Positions 15,252-24,238 are shown, numbered from the stretch's first letter. The stretch: DNA of 32,368 bases from Thermofilum sp. (GCA_020833575.1 JAJHRT010000003.1:1-32368), one strand, 5' to 3'. The notes: generated from the sequence alone by a model not told the origin. Made by a program: numbers and translations.

Positions 15252-16943
15252 GTGTTGGGCTTGCCGGGTAAGGAGGAGAAGTGGCTGGTACTCGCAGCTT
15301 GGCCCTACGTCCACGGCGCCCCCCACCTCGGGAACCTGATAGGCTCGGTTCTCTCTGCGGATATTGCTGCGCGTTTTCTGAGGATGAGAGGTGCCCAGGT
15401 AGTATTCGTGAGCGGCTCCGACATGCACGGCACACCCATAGAGGTAGAAGCTCTGAAGCGGGGTGTTAAGCCGGAGGAGTTCGCGGAACAGAACCACGAG
15501 TATATAAAAGCGCTATTCGAGAGATGGGAGATAAGCTTCGACAACTACTCGAAAACCGAGAGCGAGACGCACAAGAGGTTTGTGAGAGAGTTTTACACCA
15601 GGGTGTACGAGAACGGCTTCGTCTTCGAGGACACGGTGCAGCTGTACTACTGCGAGAGGGACAAGATGTTCCTCCCGGACCGCTTCATAGTGGGCACCTG
15701 TCCCTACTGCGGCTATGAGAAGGCCTACGGCGACCAGTGCGAGAACTGCGGAAGATTGCTTGAGCCTACACTGCTCATAAACCCCAGGTGCGCGATATGC
15801 GGTAGTCCTCCGGTGCTCAGGACCACGAAGCACTGGTTCTTCGACCTCCCCAAGCTGCAGGGCGACCTCGAGAAGTACATCGAGTCGAACAAGCAGCTCC
15901 CACCCAACGCGCGCAATATGAGCCTGCAGATACTGAGGGACGGCCTCAAGCCTCGGGCTTTAACGAGGGATAACAAGTGGGGGATTCCTGCGCCCTTCCC
16001 CGGAGCAGAGGGGAAGACTATCTACGTGTGGATGGAGGCCGTCCTTGGGTATATTTCGGCGACAATCGAGTACTTTGAGAAGAGGGGTGAGCCGGACCGC
16101 TGGAAAGACTTCTGGCTTGACCCCGCTACCAAAAGTGTGTACTTCATCGGGAAGGACAACATACCATTCCACACGCTAATCCTGCCGGCACTCCTACTCG
16201 CAAGCAAAGGAGGCTATGTGCTCCCGTGGACCGTCGCATCCACCGAGTACCTCCTTTTCCGGGGCCTGAAGTTCTCGAAAAGCAAGAGGATAGGCATCTG
16301 GGCGGACGAGGCCCTCGAGGTGTTTCCTGTGGACTACTGGCGCTTCGCGCTGGTAGCGCTGCGCCCGGAGGTCAGGGATACGAACTTCACCTGGGAGGAG
16401 TTCCAGAGGATTATAAACAACGACCTAAACGACAACATAGGCAACTTCGTCCACAGGGTCCTCGTTCTCGCTCAGAGGAAGTTTGGCGGGGAGGTTCCGG
16501 AGCCGAGAAGTCCCCGCGGGGAGCATTTCCGGGAGGAGATCAAGAGACGATACGAGCAGGTTACGCAATCGATGGAATCCTTCAGGTTCAAGGAGGCTCT
16601 CCAGGAGATCCTGATGCTCTCGTCCTCGGGCAACTCGCTGCTCAACAACGAGAGACCGTGGGAGCTTCCAGCCGATGAGGCATCTGGCGTCGTCTTCGTC
16701 GCTCTGCACGCAGTGAAGGCCATCGCGATAATGCTTCACCCCATAATACCCAGCAGTTCCCAGAGGATGTGGGAACTGCTGGGGTACCAGGACAGGATAT
16801 CGGAGCACTCGTGGGAAGAAGCACTCAGCCCAGTACCCCCTGGCCAGAAGCTACCCGAACCTAAGCCTCTTTTCACGAAGATCTCTGATGAAGACATCAA
16901 GCGTGCTGTGGAGCGGATAGAAGAGCTGCGCGCGCAGGGCTAG
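15252..16943 (+). CDS. metG: Methionyl-tRNA synthetase
   Basis: Charges tRNA-Met in the cytoplasm. The class I signature is PYVHGAPHLGN (HIGH region) and KFSKSK is the KMSKS loop. Two zinc knuckles lie in the connective peptide: CPYCGYEKAYGDQCENC and a second one around CAIC. The anticodon-binding helical domain follows, with no C-terminal tRNA-binding EMAP-like domain. The open frame extends upstream to 15153. I chose GTG 15252 (563 residues) because the TATA at 15214-15223 would start transcription only about 8 nt before it, and because family members begin just before KWLV-AAWPYV. TTG at 15255 or 15261 are alternatives. The 3' end overlaps the convergent gene by 4 nt. Confidence 0.95.
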   Translation: MLGLPGKEEKWLVLAAWPYVHGAPHLGNLIGSVLSADIAARFLRMRGAQVVFVSGSDMHGTPIEVEALKRGVKPEEFAEQNHEYIKALFERWEISFDNYSKTESETHKRFVREFYTRVYENGFVFEDTVQLYYCERDKMFLPDRFIVGTCPYCGYEKAYGDQCENCGRLLEPTLLINPRCAICGSPPVLRTTKHWFFDLPKLQGDLEKYIESNKQLPPNARNMSLQILRDGLKPRALTRDNKWGIPAPFPGAEGKTIYVWMEAVLGYISATIEYFEKRGEPDRWKDFWLDPATKSVYFIGKDNIPFHTLILPALLLASKGGYVLPWTVASTEYLLFRGLKFSKSKRIGIWADEALEVFPVDYWRFALVALRPEVRDTNFTWEEFQRIINNDLNDNIGNFVHRVLVLAQRKFGGEVPEPRSPRGEHFREEIKRRYEQVTQSMESFRFKEALQEILMLSSSGNSLLNNERPWELPADEASGVVFVALHAVKAIAIMLHPIIPSSSQRMWELLGYQDRISEHSWEEALSPVPPGQKLPEPKPLFTKISDEDIKRAVERIEELRAQG

Positions 16944-18223
16944 TCTACAACTTCGCCTTCCAGGTGGAGCGGGGTAGATTTTGTTATCCTTACCTTCACG
17001 AAGTCACCAGCCCTTAACTCGTAACCCTTCATTATCACGAGCTTGTACTCAGGTGTCCTGCCGGCAGCATCCCCTCTGAACGAAGTACCATTTACGAGGA
17101 CTTCCGTCAGCTTACCCTCGTACTTCCTGTTCACCTCGCCGGAGATCCTCAGCGCGAGCTCTGAGGCTAGGCGGCTACGCCTCTTCTTCACCGGCTCAGG
17201 AACCCCGGGTAGCAGGTAGCCCTTGGTGAACGGTCGCAGTGTGTATCTGGCAACGTGGACTTTGTCGAACATAATTTCCTCCAGCAGCTTCAGCGTGCTC
17301 TGGAAGGCCTCTTCCGTCTCACCCGGGAACCCTACTATAATGTCCGTGACCAGGCTGCTCAGCCCGACCCCCTCCCGTACTCTCTCAACCAGGGACTTGT
17401 ACTCGCCCACGGTGTACTTCCTGTTCATCAGCGAGAGAACTCGGTCATCGCCGTGCTGCACGGGAATGTGGAAGTACTTGTACAGCCTAGGGTCTTTGAA
17501 GAGGGGTACCAGCTCCTCGACAATCTTGCTCAGCATGCTCGGCTCCATCATGCCAATTCTCACCCTGTAGTTCCCTGGGACCTCCTCGAGTAGGGTTTCC
17601 AGAAGCTTTGGCAGGGAGGTTCCTATGTCCAAGCCATAGCTGGCTACGTCCTGGCCGGTCAAGTACACTTCCTTTGCCCCCTTGCTCACAGCCTCCTTTA
17701 CGGCGTCCACTATAAGTCTCACAGGGTAACTCTTGACCCTCCTACCCCTGGCTACCCACTCGACGCAAAAACTGCACGAGCCCGTGCATCCGCTCTGGAT
17801 GGGTATCACATAGGTAGGTCCCTCGCGGTACTTCGGCAGGAGGCTGAGGTCCCTCTCGTACTTTCTAAGGATGTAGACAGGCTTATCCTCCTCCAGCACG
17901 TCTCCTATCTTAGTCACTGCGTCGGGCTCCAGCAGAGATGCGTCAGGCAGGATCTCGAGTATGCTCTTCGGCCTCACATTGACCAGGCAGCCGGTGACAA
18001 TAAACCTCGCCTGGGGGGCGATCTTCTTCAGCTCCTCCAACCTCATCAGCATGTTTCTCTCCGTGTCTCCCCGCACGGCACACGTATTCACAACCACTAT
18101 GTCAGCAGAGCCTGGCGTGCTCACTATCTCGTAACCTTTCTCGCGCAGGATGGTCTTTGCTACCTCGCTCTCCCCCCTGTTCAGCCAGCAGCCGTAAGTT
18201 TCTATGTAGACCTTCTTCCCCAC
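16940..18223 (-). CDS. mtaB: tRNA t6A37 methylthiotransferase (archaeal e-MtaB/CDKAL1-like radical SAM enzyme)
   Basis: Converts t6A to ms2t6A at position 37 of ANN-decoding tRNAs. The 427 residues contain the N-terminal UPF0004 domain with three cysteines (YGCWLN, NTCAV, TGCLVN) for the auxiliary Fe-S cluster. The radical SAM motif is CTGSCSFC in SGCTGSCSFCVEWVARG. A C-terminal TRAM-like beta domain runs from about LTEVLVNG to the end. The start is GTG at 18223, reading VGKKVYIETYGC. The distinction from MiaB is inferred from the archaeal setting and motif style. The 3' end overlaps metG by 4 nt on the opposite strand. It follows the membrane-protein gene with a 39-bp gap and may share its transcript. 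Confidence 0.92.
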   Translation of the reverse strand: MGKKVYIETYGCWLNRGESEVAKTILREKGYEIVSTPGSADIVVVNTCAVRGDTERNMLMRLEELKKIAPQARFIVTGCLVNVRPKSILEILPDASLLEPDAVTKIGDVLEEDKPVYILRKYERDLSLLPKYREGPTYVIPIQSGCTGSCSFCVEWVARGRRVKSYPVRLIVDAVKEAVSKGAKEVYLTGQDVASYGLDIGTSLPKLLETLLEEVPGNYRVRIGMMEPSMLSKIVEELVPLFKDPRLYKYFHIPVQHGDDRVLSLMNRKYTVGEYKSLVERVREGVGLSSLVTDIIVGFPGETEEAFQSTLKLLEEIMFDKVHVARYTLRPFTKGYLLPGVPEPVKKRRSRLASELALRISGEVNRKYEGKLTEVLVNGTSFRGDAAGRTPEYKLVIMKGYELRAGDFVKVRITKSTPLHLEGEVVD

Positions 18224-18262
18224 GGGAAACCACGCTCGAGAACAAGAGTGCGGGGGATCGGG

Positions 18263-19852
18263 TTATATCGCGCGCGCTATCCTCCCTAGCTCGCCGGCCA
18301 ATTTTGAGATCTTGCTCTCAAGAGCTTCCACGCGCCTCTTGTACTCCTGCTTGTCTATCCTGCCTCGCCTGAACATGCGCTCGGCCTCCAGGAGCTCTCT
18401 GAAGGTTGCTGCTATCTCATCGCTAACACTCTGAACTTTCGCGAAGATCTCGCTTCCCCGCGGGCCTAGCGATGACAGCACCTTGGAAACCTCGCTCTGT
18501 AGCTCAGCATCCCGCCTAGCATAGCTCTGCACAAGGTCGATAATCCTGACGACACCCGCACCTCTCGAGCGGTGCTCTCTCAGCTGGTCCAGCATAGCCA
18601 TCAGGTTTTCTCTTCTCTTTTCAAGTAGCTCTCTGGCCTTTGCCTCGCTCTCCCTTCTCAGGATGAGCTCGGCCCTGCTTTCTGCAGGAGCACCCCCTCT
18701 CCGCCTAGTGATGGCTGCGTAACCAGCCACTGCAGCCAGGAAGCCTACCGCTAGGAGGGCAGCTAGTGCTCCGACAGGCATGGCCTGCGTTGGGGCGAAG
18801 CTGGTGCTCACTCTCACCGCGGGGTAGGTGTCGGGCCGGAAGATGGGGCCTGGCTTAGCGATTTCATAACAGCGCGTAGAGTCTAGGACTTCCTCACCAG
18901 CTACTAGGCTGCTTGGCAGCTGGGCGACACCCTGAATGCACAACCTCACGCTGTAATGCTTCACGAAGACTCCCAGCCCTGTGAAGGCATTGAGAGTCCC
19001 GTTGAAGTCTGTGGAGTACCTGACCTGCACCCTTGTCTCCTGACCAGGGGCCTGTAGGGATGTCAGCAGGTGTATGAGCACAAGGGTGGAGTTGCCAGAG
19101 GAGTACTTGCTGATGTACCTCTCTGGGTACTGGAAGAGGTCACCGCTGACGCCCTCCAGCTTATACCCCGCCGGTAGGGTTAAGCTGAGGGAGCTCACGG
19201 GGAGTCCACCCTCCGACCTCAGAGTGTACGTGTCGACGAACGTTGCGCGCCCTGGTGAAAGGTGAATCGTCCTGTTAAGGTAGGTGACCCTGGCAAGCTG
19301 AACATTTGATAAGAGTGCTGTGGATGTCACCACGTCTAGAGAGCCTGGAGGTACTGTCAGGTTGTACCTGACTACTCCGCCGGAGAAGTTTCCATAGAAA
19401 GCCTCGGCCGAGAACGTGGTTCCCAGGGTGATGCTACCCTCCACCTTGCTGACCCAGCCCAGAGGAGATAGCGGGACGGGCGTTTTCAGGATCACGTGTG
19501 TCGAGTTCTTCGAGACGGCGTCGACAACGAGGATCACGTAGAAGGAGGAGTCTTCACGCTCGACATCGAACCTAAGGCTACCGTTGTAGACCTTTCCCAG
19601 CGCGCTACCATAGCTGGTTTTAGCCCATGCGAAAGCGATCTCATCTCCCAGCCGGCTTACGTTGAACTCCAGAGTCTTCGTTGGGGCTGGCAGGCTAATG
19701 TTGAGAAATAGCACAACATAGCCATTCTCGACTCTCCCGGTGATTCCAACATGTGCCGTGTAGCCCGTCTCCGCGCGTACGGGGTGTGCAAGTACTAGAA
19801 GCACTGCCACAAGGACGGCTGTCAAAGAACGTGAGCCTCTCCTTCCACGCAT
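18263..19852 (-). CDS. Unrecognised type I membrane protein: signal peptide, ectodomain, one TM helix, cytoplasmic coiled coil
   Basis: Not recognised as a known family. Taking ATG 19852 (MRGRRGSRSLTAVLVAV) gives 529 residues. There is a signal peptide of about 27 residues ending near HPVRA, then a beta-rich ectodomain of ~325 residues with nine N-glycosylation sequons (NIS, NVS, NGS, NST, NFS, NLT, NRT, NST, NGT). One membrane helix follows at about 357-379 and ends in TRRRGG. A charged helical cytoplasmic tail of ~150 residues has heptad-like coiled coil and a FRRGRIDKQEYKRRVEAL segment reminiscent of short SHOCT-like helices. The frame is open to 19909, but a TATA box at 19877-19885 predicts a leaderless start at 19852. 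The layout suggests a surface sensor, adhesion or assembly protein; no function can be assigned. Confidence 0.8.
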   Translation of the reverse strand: MRGRRGSRSLTAVLVAVLLVLAHPVRAETGYTAHVGITGRVENGYVVLFLNISLPAPTKTLEFNVSRLGDEIAFAWAKTSYGSALGKVYNGSLRFDVEREDSSFYVILVVDAVSKNSTHVILKTPVPLSPLGWVSKVEGSITLGTTFSAEAFYGNFSGGVVRYNLTVPPGSLDVVTSTALLSNVQLARVTYLNRTIHLSPGRATFVDTYTLRSEGGLPVSSLSLTLPAGYKLEGVSGDLFQYPERYISKYSSGNSTLVLIHLLTSLQAPGQETRVQVRYSTDFNGTLNAFTGLGVFVKHYSVRLCIQGVAQLPSSLVAGEEVLDSTRCYEIAKPGPIFRPDTYPAVRVSTSFAPTQAMPVGALAALLAVGFLAAVAGYAAITRRRGGAPAESRAELILRRESEAKARELLEKRRENLMAMLDQLREHRSRGAGVVRIIDLVQSYARRDAELQSEVSKVLSSLGPRGSEIFAKVQSVSDEIAATFRELLEAERMFRRGRIDKQEYKRRVEALESKISKLAGELGRIARAI

Positions 19853-19876
19853 CGGTAAGCGACCCCCGCGACCCCA

Positions 19877-19885
19877 CTTATAAAG
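19877..19885 (-). promoter_or_regulatory. TATA box of the membrane-protein gene
   Basis: CTTTATAAG on the minus strand, centred ~29 nt before ATG 19852, between the EF-2 stop and this gene. It supports independent, leaderless transcription and fixes the start. Confidence 0.65.
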
Positions 19886-19895
19886 GTGCGCGTGC

Positions 19896-22100
19896 TCAGA
19901 GAGATACAAAGTCCTCGATCCTCGGCAGTTTCTTTGGGAGACCCTTCCTCTCCCTGATGGAAAGCACGAGCTGCTCTAGCTGAGCGGCCGGCACAGGTGC
20001 CCACTTGAGGAACTCGTACGCGAAGAAGGCCCTGCCCTGAGTGGCTTCACGCAGCTCATCTGCGATATTGAAGCTCTCCGAGACGGGCAGCTCCGCCAGG
20101 ACCCTCATTATCAGTCCTTTCTCCTCCATCAAGATTATCTTCCCCCGGTGCCTATTGAGCACCGTTAGCACACCGCTGAGGTGTGCTGGAGGTACCTTCA
20201 CGTCCACCTTGAGGATGGGCTCGAGGAGGGTCGGCTTTGCGGATAGTATAGACGCCATTATGCTGTTCTTCGTTGCCGGCATTATCTGCGCAGGACCCCT
20301 GTGTGCGGGGTCTTCGTGCAGTACGGCATCGACGAGGACTACCTTCACACCTCGCACCGGTTCCTGAGCCAGGGGTCCCGCCTCCATGGTCCAGCGGAAG
20401 CCCTGCACTATGGTGTCCCTAACCTCCCTAAGGTACTGTACTCCCGACGTCTTGTTTACGAAGATGTTGAAGTTCTCATCTATATCCCATATATTGCGCG
20501 CCTCGTCAGTATCCCATCCTGCATACTCGCGCAGGATGTTCGCGCGCTCGCGCCAGTCCTGATCCGCGTACACCTTGCCCTCCTGCATTAGCTTGATCGT
20601 CTCCTCGTTAAGCGGCTCCACGTAGAGGTAGAGCTTGTTATGCTTGTTGGGAGACTTCCCCTCGAAGACCTCGCCCTTGTCTCTCACAGTCTCCCTGTAC
20701 CTCACTATTGGCGGGGAGGTTACAACCTCCAGTCCCGTCCTCTGCTTAAGGTCCCACAGCACGATCTCAAGGTGAAGCGTACCAACACCGCTTATCAGGT
20801 ACTCGCCAGTCTCCTGGTTTATGTAGACCTTTAGGGTTGGATCCTCGATGGCGAGCTTCCTAAGGGCGTCAACAAGCTTCGGCAGGTCGCTGCTCCGCTT
20901 CGGCTCTATGGCTATCGTCACCACAGGCTCCGCGACGTATACCAGGTGCTCGAAGGGCACCATCTGGTCCTTATACTTGATATCCACAACTGTCTCGCCC
21001 GCACGGGCTTTATCCAGGCCTAGCATCGCGACTATGTTCCCCGCAGAGACCTGGTCTATCTTCTCCCTGTACGGTCCCATGTAGAGACCTACCTGCAGTA
21101 TCTTCCCGCTATCTCGCGCGTTGAGGAGGTAAACCTCCTCGCCCTCTACAACAGTACCGCTGAAGACCCTGCCTGTGGCAACTTGCCCGGCGTGAGGGTC
21201 TACCGTTATCTTGCTCACCGCCACGACCGTGGGGCCATCCGGGTCGCACTCGAGCATAGCCTTGCCGATCTCGCTGTTGAGGTCGCCGCGCCAGAGGCGC
21301 GGTACCCTGTACTTCTGAGCTTCACGCGGGTTAGGGATGTGCTCCACCACCATATCCAGGAGGGCTACGTACAGTGGGAACTCCTTTGCGAGCGTCTCTA
21401 CATCGTCGTGCGCGTAGGCGTCAATGATGTAATCGAACTTGACCCCCTTCTCGACGGCTATGGGCACGGTTAAGCCCCACTTGTGCAGTGCACTGCCGAA
21501 GGCTACCTGGCCCTTGGCAATATCTACCTTCCACTTGTCACGGAACTCCTTGTCAGCGTAGAGCTCGATAAGCCCGTTGAACTCTTTCACTATTTCCACA
21601 AACCTCTGCTGTATCTCCCGCGGCCCGAGGCGCAGCTCCTTAATGAGTCTATCCACCTTGTTAATGTAGAGCAGGGGTCTCACGTACTCCTGGAGAGCCT
21701 GTCTCACCACGGTCTCTGTCTGCGTCATTACACCTTCCACAGCATCAACGACCACTATGCCCCCGTCCATCATTCTGAGGCTTCTCGTCACGTGCCCTGT
21801 GAAGTCGACGTGCCCTGGCGTGTCGACCAGGTTGATCACATAGGGTTTACCCTCCCACTCGTGGTACAGCGAGACGTTGGCCGCCTTCACGGTCATCTGT
21901 CTTAACTGCTCGATCTCTACGTAGTCGAGTGCGAGAGCCTGCCCTGCGACCTTGGGGCTGAGGATGCCCGCGCCCATTAGCAGCGAGTCTGAGGTCGTGG
22001 TCTTGCCGTGGTCCACGTGCGCGAGTGTGCCTATGTTCCTCACCTGCTCGACATTCCTCATTATCTTGGCTATTTCCTCAACCTGCTTGTACCTCGGCAT
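19896..22100 (-). CDS. fusA: Translation elongation factor 2 (aEF-2)
   Basis: GTPase that drives ribosomal translocation. The 734 residues match archaeal EF-2 in length. G1 is AHVDHGKTT and the switch/G3 region is DTPGHVDF. G4 is NKVD in LLYINKVDRL. H600 in DPAHRGPAQIMPA is the expected diphthamide residue. Domains II-V follow in order. ATG 22100 has a GGTGG ribosome-binding site 3-7 nt upstream. The TATA box lies ~39 nt upstream, giving a short leader of about 12 nt. It is read toward the membrane-protein gene, which has its own promoter. Confidence 0.97.
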   Translation of the reverse strand: MPRYKQVEEIAKIMRNVEQVRNIGTLAHVDHGKTTTSDSLLMGAGILSPKVAGQALALDYVEIEQLRQMTVKAANVSLYHEWEGKPYVINLVDTPGHVDFTGHVTRSLRMMDGGIVVVDAVEGVMTQTETVVRQALQEYVRPLLYINKVDRLIKELRLGPREIQQRFVEIVKEFNGLIELYADKEFRDKWKVDIAKGQVAFGSALHKWGLTVPIAVEKGVKFDYIIDAYAHDDVETLAKEFPLYVALLDMVVEHIPNPREAQKYRVPRLWRGDLNSEIGKAMLECDPDGPTVVAVSKITVDPHAGQVATGRVFSGTVVEGEEVYLLNARDSGKILQVGLYMGPYREKIDQVSAGNIVAMLGLDKARAGETVVDIKYKDQMVPFEHLVYVAEPVVTIAIEPKRSSDLPKLVDALRKLAIEDPTLKVYINQETGEYLISGVGTLHLEIVLWDLKQRTGLEVVTSPPIVRYRETVRDKGEVFEGKSPNKHNKLYLYVEPLNEETIKLMQEGKVYADQDWRERANILREYAGWDTDEARNIWDIDENFNIFVNKTSGVQYLREVRDTIVQGFRWTMEAGPLAQEPVRGVKVVLVDAVLHEDPAHRGPAQIMPATKNSIMASILSAKPTLLEPILKVDVKVPPAHLSGVLTVLNRHRGKIILMEEKGLIMRVLAELPVSESFNIADELREATQGRAFFAYEFLKWAPVPAAQLEQLVLSIRERKGLPKKLPRIEDFVSL

Positions 22101-22113
22101 TAGCCACCACTTC

Positions 22114-22143
22114 GACTCACGCGAGTCTCCACCGTTTTTTATT
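22114..22143 (-). promoter_or_regulatory. Promoter of the EF-2 gene
   Basis: AATAAAAAA on the minus strand (22135-22143) is the TATA-like element. An inverted repeat GACTC-ACGC-GAGTC (22114-22127) covers the predicted transcript start. The 5-bp arms are short and may be chance. Confidence 0.5.
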
Positions 22144-22193
22144 CATTACCACGCTGCCTCGCGCGCGAGATGCGCACTGCGGCGGAACGAGGC

Positions 22194-23492
22194 TTACCTG
22201 ATCCATTCCTCGGGGATTTCTTCCTCGGGGCTCAGGCCCAGCACCTCCCTAGGTTTAGTCAGGTGCCTGTAGGCCCTTGGGCTAGGCAGGTAGAGCCCAG
22301 GTTCTAGGTGCCTTGCATGCTCCACTCGTACCTTCTTGAGATCCAGGGATTTGAACCCACACCCAGGGCACTTGAACCCCTTCCCGCGACCGGCGGACTT
22401 CATTCTCCTCCCGCAAACCGGGCATAAGGGGTTAAGCTCGAGGGCTTCTGGGGAAGTTGAAATCACCCTCAGACTTTCAGCGTTGAGCGTAAAGCCGAAG
22501 CGGGGTACAACGCCCCCTCCAACCTCCACGAGGTCCCCGCTGCGCAGCAGCCTCGCGGCATGCCTGAGGTAGCCGGTCTCCCTGTAGAACATGACGTCAA
22601 TACATCCCGTGTGATCACACAGAGTGACCTTGATGTGCCCGCCTTTGAGGATCCGAGGAGAGCCTTTCACCCTTCCCTCGACCAGGGCTGAGTCATAGGG
22701 TTTTAGCGAGGAGATGTTCTTCTTGGTGCGCAGGTGCGCGAAGGTAGCTTGATTCGTTTTATAGAGAATCCATCGGCTCGCACCGGGGATGATGCTCAGA
22801 GCCTCCACGAGAAGGCGGGGGCTTAGGCCGCGCAAGCCGAGGACGACGGGAGCCCCGCTCCGCGGTGTGGCTAGGGTTCTCTTCTCCACGTAATCGTAGG
22901 TAGCGAAGATGTAAGGCCTGTACCTCCGGTCCACCTCCTTGAATACCTCGTCGCTGCTAGCGAGCCTTGCTCCCAGCTCTCTCGGGCCGTACACGAGCAC
23001 CTCGTAGGTAAACTCTCTGAGCTTGAAGGCTCCTATGGCAGCCGCCGAGCCGGTCAACCCCCTGCCCCTAAGACTTGTCAGGCAGACCTCCCCTCTTCGA
23101 GCAAGCTCTTCAAGAAGCTCCCGGACATAGGCCAGCGGCACGTACTCGCTGAGTGCCCTCTCGTAGACCCTGGAGAGCGCGCCCACCGCCCTGCCGCTGG
23201 CCACGACAAGCCCCGGAGAGGTTTTGCCATGGGTTTCCACCTCGTGCTCTATGACCGAGGCTAGCTCCCAGGCTACGTCGCAGAGGTCGCTGTCGTCCAG
23301 CCGCAAGTGCAGTGATACGGCACCGTTGCCCCTGGTCTTAACGGGGACGTTCGGGTTGAGCCGGACGAGGTAGGGTAGGTCGAGGAACAAGGCATTCTTG
23401 CGGCGGAGGTAGGAGGCCAGAAGGTACCCTAGGTAGGTTGTACAGCCTCCGTGCGGAGAGTCCGCATCATCCAGGCCCACGTGGATGTCCAT
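22194..23492 (-). CDS. tiaS: tRNA(Ile2) 2-agmatinylcytidine synthetase TiaS
   Basis: Modifies C34 of the CAU tRNA-Ile to agmatidine so that it reads AUA. The 432 residues begin with the diagnostic MDIHVGLDDADSPHGGCTTYLG. PYLVRLNPNVPVKTRGNGAVSL follows in the N-terminal kinase-like/TCKD part. An OB-fold region (GRVKGSPRILKGGHIKVTL) and a C-terminal zinc ribbon (CPVCGRRMKSAGRGKGFKCPGC) come next. ATG 23492 lies only 2 nt after the uL6 stop, so the two genes form a tight operon. Both serve translation. Confidence 0.95.
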   Translation of the reverse strand: MDIHVGLDDADSPHGGCTTYLGYLLASYLRRKNALFLDLPYLVRLNPNVPVKTRGNGAVSLHLRLDDSDLCDVAWELASVIEHEVETHGKTSPGLVVASGRAVGALSRVYERALSEYVPLAYVRELLEELARRGEVCLTSLRGRGLTGSAAAIGAFKLREFTYEVLVYGPRELGARLASSDEVFKEVDRRYRPYIFATYDYVEKRTLATPRSGAPVVLGLRGLSPRLLVEALSIIPGASRWILYKTNQATFAHLRTKKNISSLKPYDSALVEGRVKGSPRILKGGHIKVTLCDHTGCIDVMFYRETGYLRHAARLLRSGDLVEVGGGVVPRFGFTLNAESLRVISTSPEALELNPLCPVCGRRMKSAGRGKGFKCPGCGFKSLDLKKVRVEHARHLEPGLYLPSPRAYRHLTKPREVLGLSPEEEIPEEWIR

Positions 23493-23494
23493 CC

Positions 23495-24070
23495 CTAGCG
23501 GATGTGCTCAACGGCGTAGAGGTAGATTCCATCCAGGATACCCGGGCCCGCCCCCTCCCTGCCGTGAGGGCTGTGAGCTCTGTCGCCCCTGAGGTGCGTA
23601 GCTAAGTGGATGTTTGCAGCCGTCTGAGCCACAGCGTCTTTGTCCACTCCTTCTACTATGACGTCCTCCTTCTCAACTCTGACCTTTACTCCTGGGAGAA
23701 TCTCCGCGTAGCGTTTACCTCTCTCACCCAGGAAGTTCTCGATGACCACCTTGTTCCCCTCCACCTTTACGGACATCGGGAAGTGCGCATAAACTATCTT
23801 CAACTTGTACCTGTAGCCCCTGGTCACCCCCTCTATCATGTTCCTAATATGGGCAGCTATTGTGCCCAGTGTGGCGTAGTCCTTCTTTGTCACGTTGAAA
23901 ACCTCCACCACCACCGCCCCGTCCTCCAGCCTGATATCGATGTTCTTGGCGTGTGAGAAATCCCTCTCCACAGTGCCCAGAGGCCCGCTCACGCGCACAC
24001 GCTTACCGCCTACTTCCACGCTCACGCCCTGGGGTATCTCCACCCTCCTGGCGCTGCTGAGTACCCTCAT
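23495..24070 (-). CDS. rpl6: Large-subunit ribosomal protein uL6
   Basis: Structural protein of the 50S subunit near the factor-binding site. The 191 residues show the two tandem uL6 repeats. VEVGGKRVRVSGPLGTVERDF lies in repeat 1; MSVKVEGNKVVIENFLGERG and DAVAQTAANIHLAT lie in repeat 2. The C-terminal part has an insertion (about AHSPHGREGAGPG) before the usual DGIY segment, and a short extension. The ATG at 24070 has GGAG upstream and a TATA box ~35 nt upstream. In most archaea this gene sits in the spc ribosomal operon; here it stands with tiaS and no other ribosomal protein gene is in the window. Confidence 0.95.
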   Translation of the reverse strand: MRVLSSARRVEIPQGVSVEVGGKRVRVSGPLGTVERDFSHAKNIDIRLEDGAVVVEVFNVTKKDYATLGTIAAHIRNMIEGVTRGYRYKLKIVYAHFPMSVKVEGNKVVIENFLGERGKRYAEILPGVKVRVEKEDVIVEGVDKDAVAQTAANIHLATHLRGDRAHSPHGREGAGPGILDGIYLYAVEHIR

Positions 24071-24101
24071 AAGACTCCGGCACCAGGCGCAGGCATGCAG
24101 C

Positions 24102-24109
24102 TATATATT
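24102..24109 (-). promoter_or_regulatory. TATA box of the rpl6-tiaS operon
   Basis: AATATATA-type element on the minus strand, ~35 nt before ATG 24070, predicting a leader of about 9 nt. Confidence 0.6.
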
Positions 24110-24138
24110 CTTCGCTCCCCTGCGCGCAGAGGAAACCC

Positions 24139-24146
24139 TTAAATCC
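24139..24146 (+). promoter_or_regulatory. TATA-like box of the tRNA-Leu gene
   Basis: CTTAAATC centred ~26 nt before the first base of the tRNA, the normal spacing for archaeal tRNA promoters. Confidence 0.5.
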
Positions 24147-24201
24147 TCCTTTTTCACTAGAAGGGGCGGCGGGGGTGCCCGAGCTAGGTCAAAGGGGGCG
24201 G

Positions 24202-24216
24202 ACCGCGAGGGCCCAC
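24202..24216 (+). other. tRNA-Leu intron 1, non-canonical position 30/31
   Basis: 15 nt. A bulge-helix-bulge can be drawn. Exon GGGC (24196-24199) pairs with intron GCCC (24211-24214), flanked by 3-nt bulges GG|A and AC|A. Inside is a 2-bp CC/GG helix closed by a GCGA (GNRA) tetraloop. Confidence 0.7.
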
Positions 24217-24223
24217 ACTCAGG

Positions 24224-24238
24224 ATGCATAAATGGGAG
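24224..24238 (+). other. tRNA-Leu intron 2, canonical position 37/38
   Basis: 15 nt. Anticodon-loop CTCA (24218-24221) pairs with intron TGGG (24233-24236, one G-U pair), flanked by bulges GG|A and AG|C, as expected for a 37/38 intron. The outer helix is the anticodon stem, whose 5' strand is itself split by intron 1. Confidence 0.75.

Noticed and set aside
19852-19909. Longer N-terminus for the membrane protein
   Set aside because: It would put 19 residues before the signal peptide, and the TATA box at 19877-19885 lies inside that stretch.
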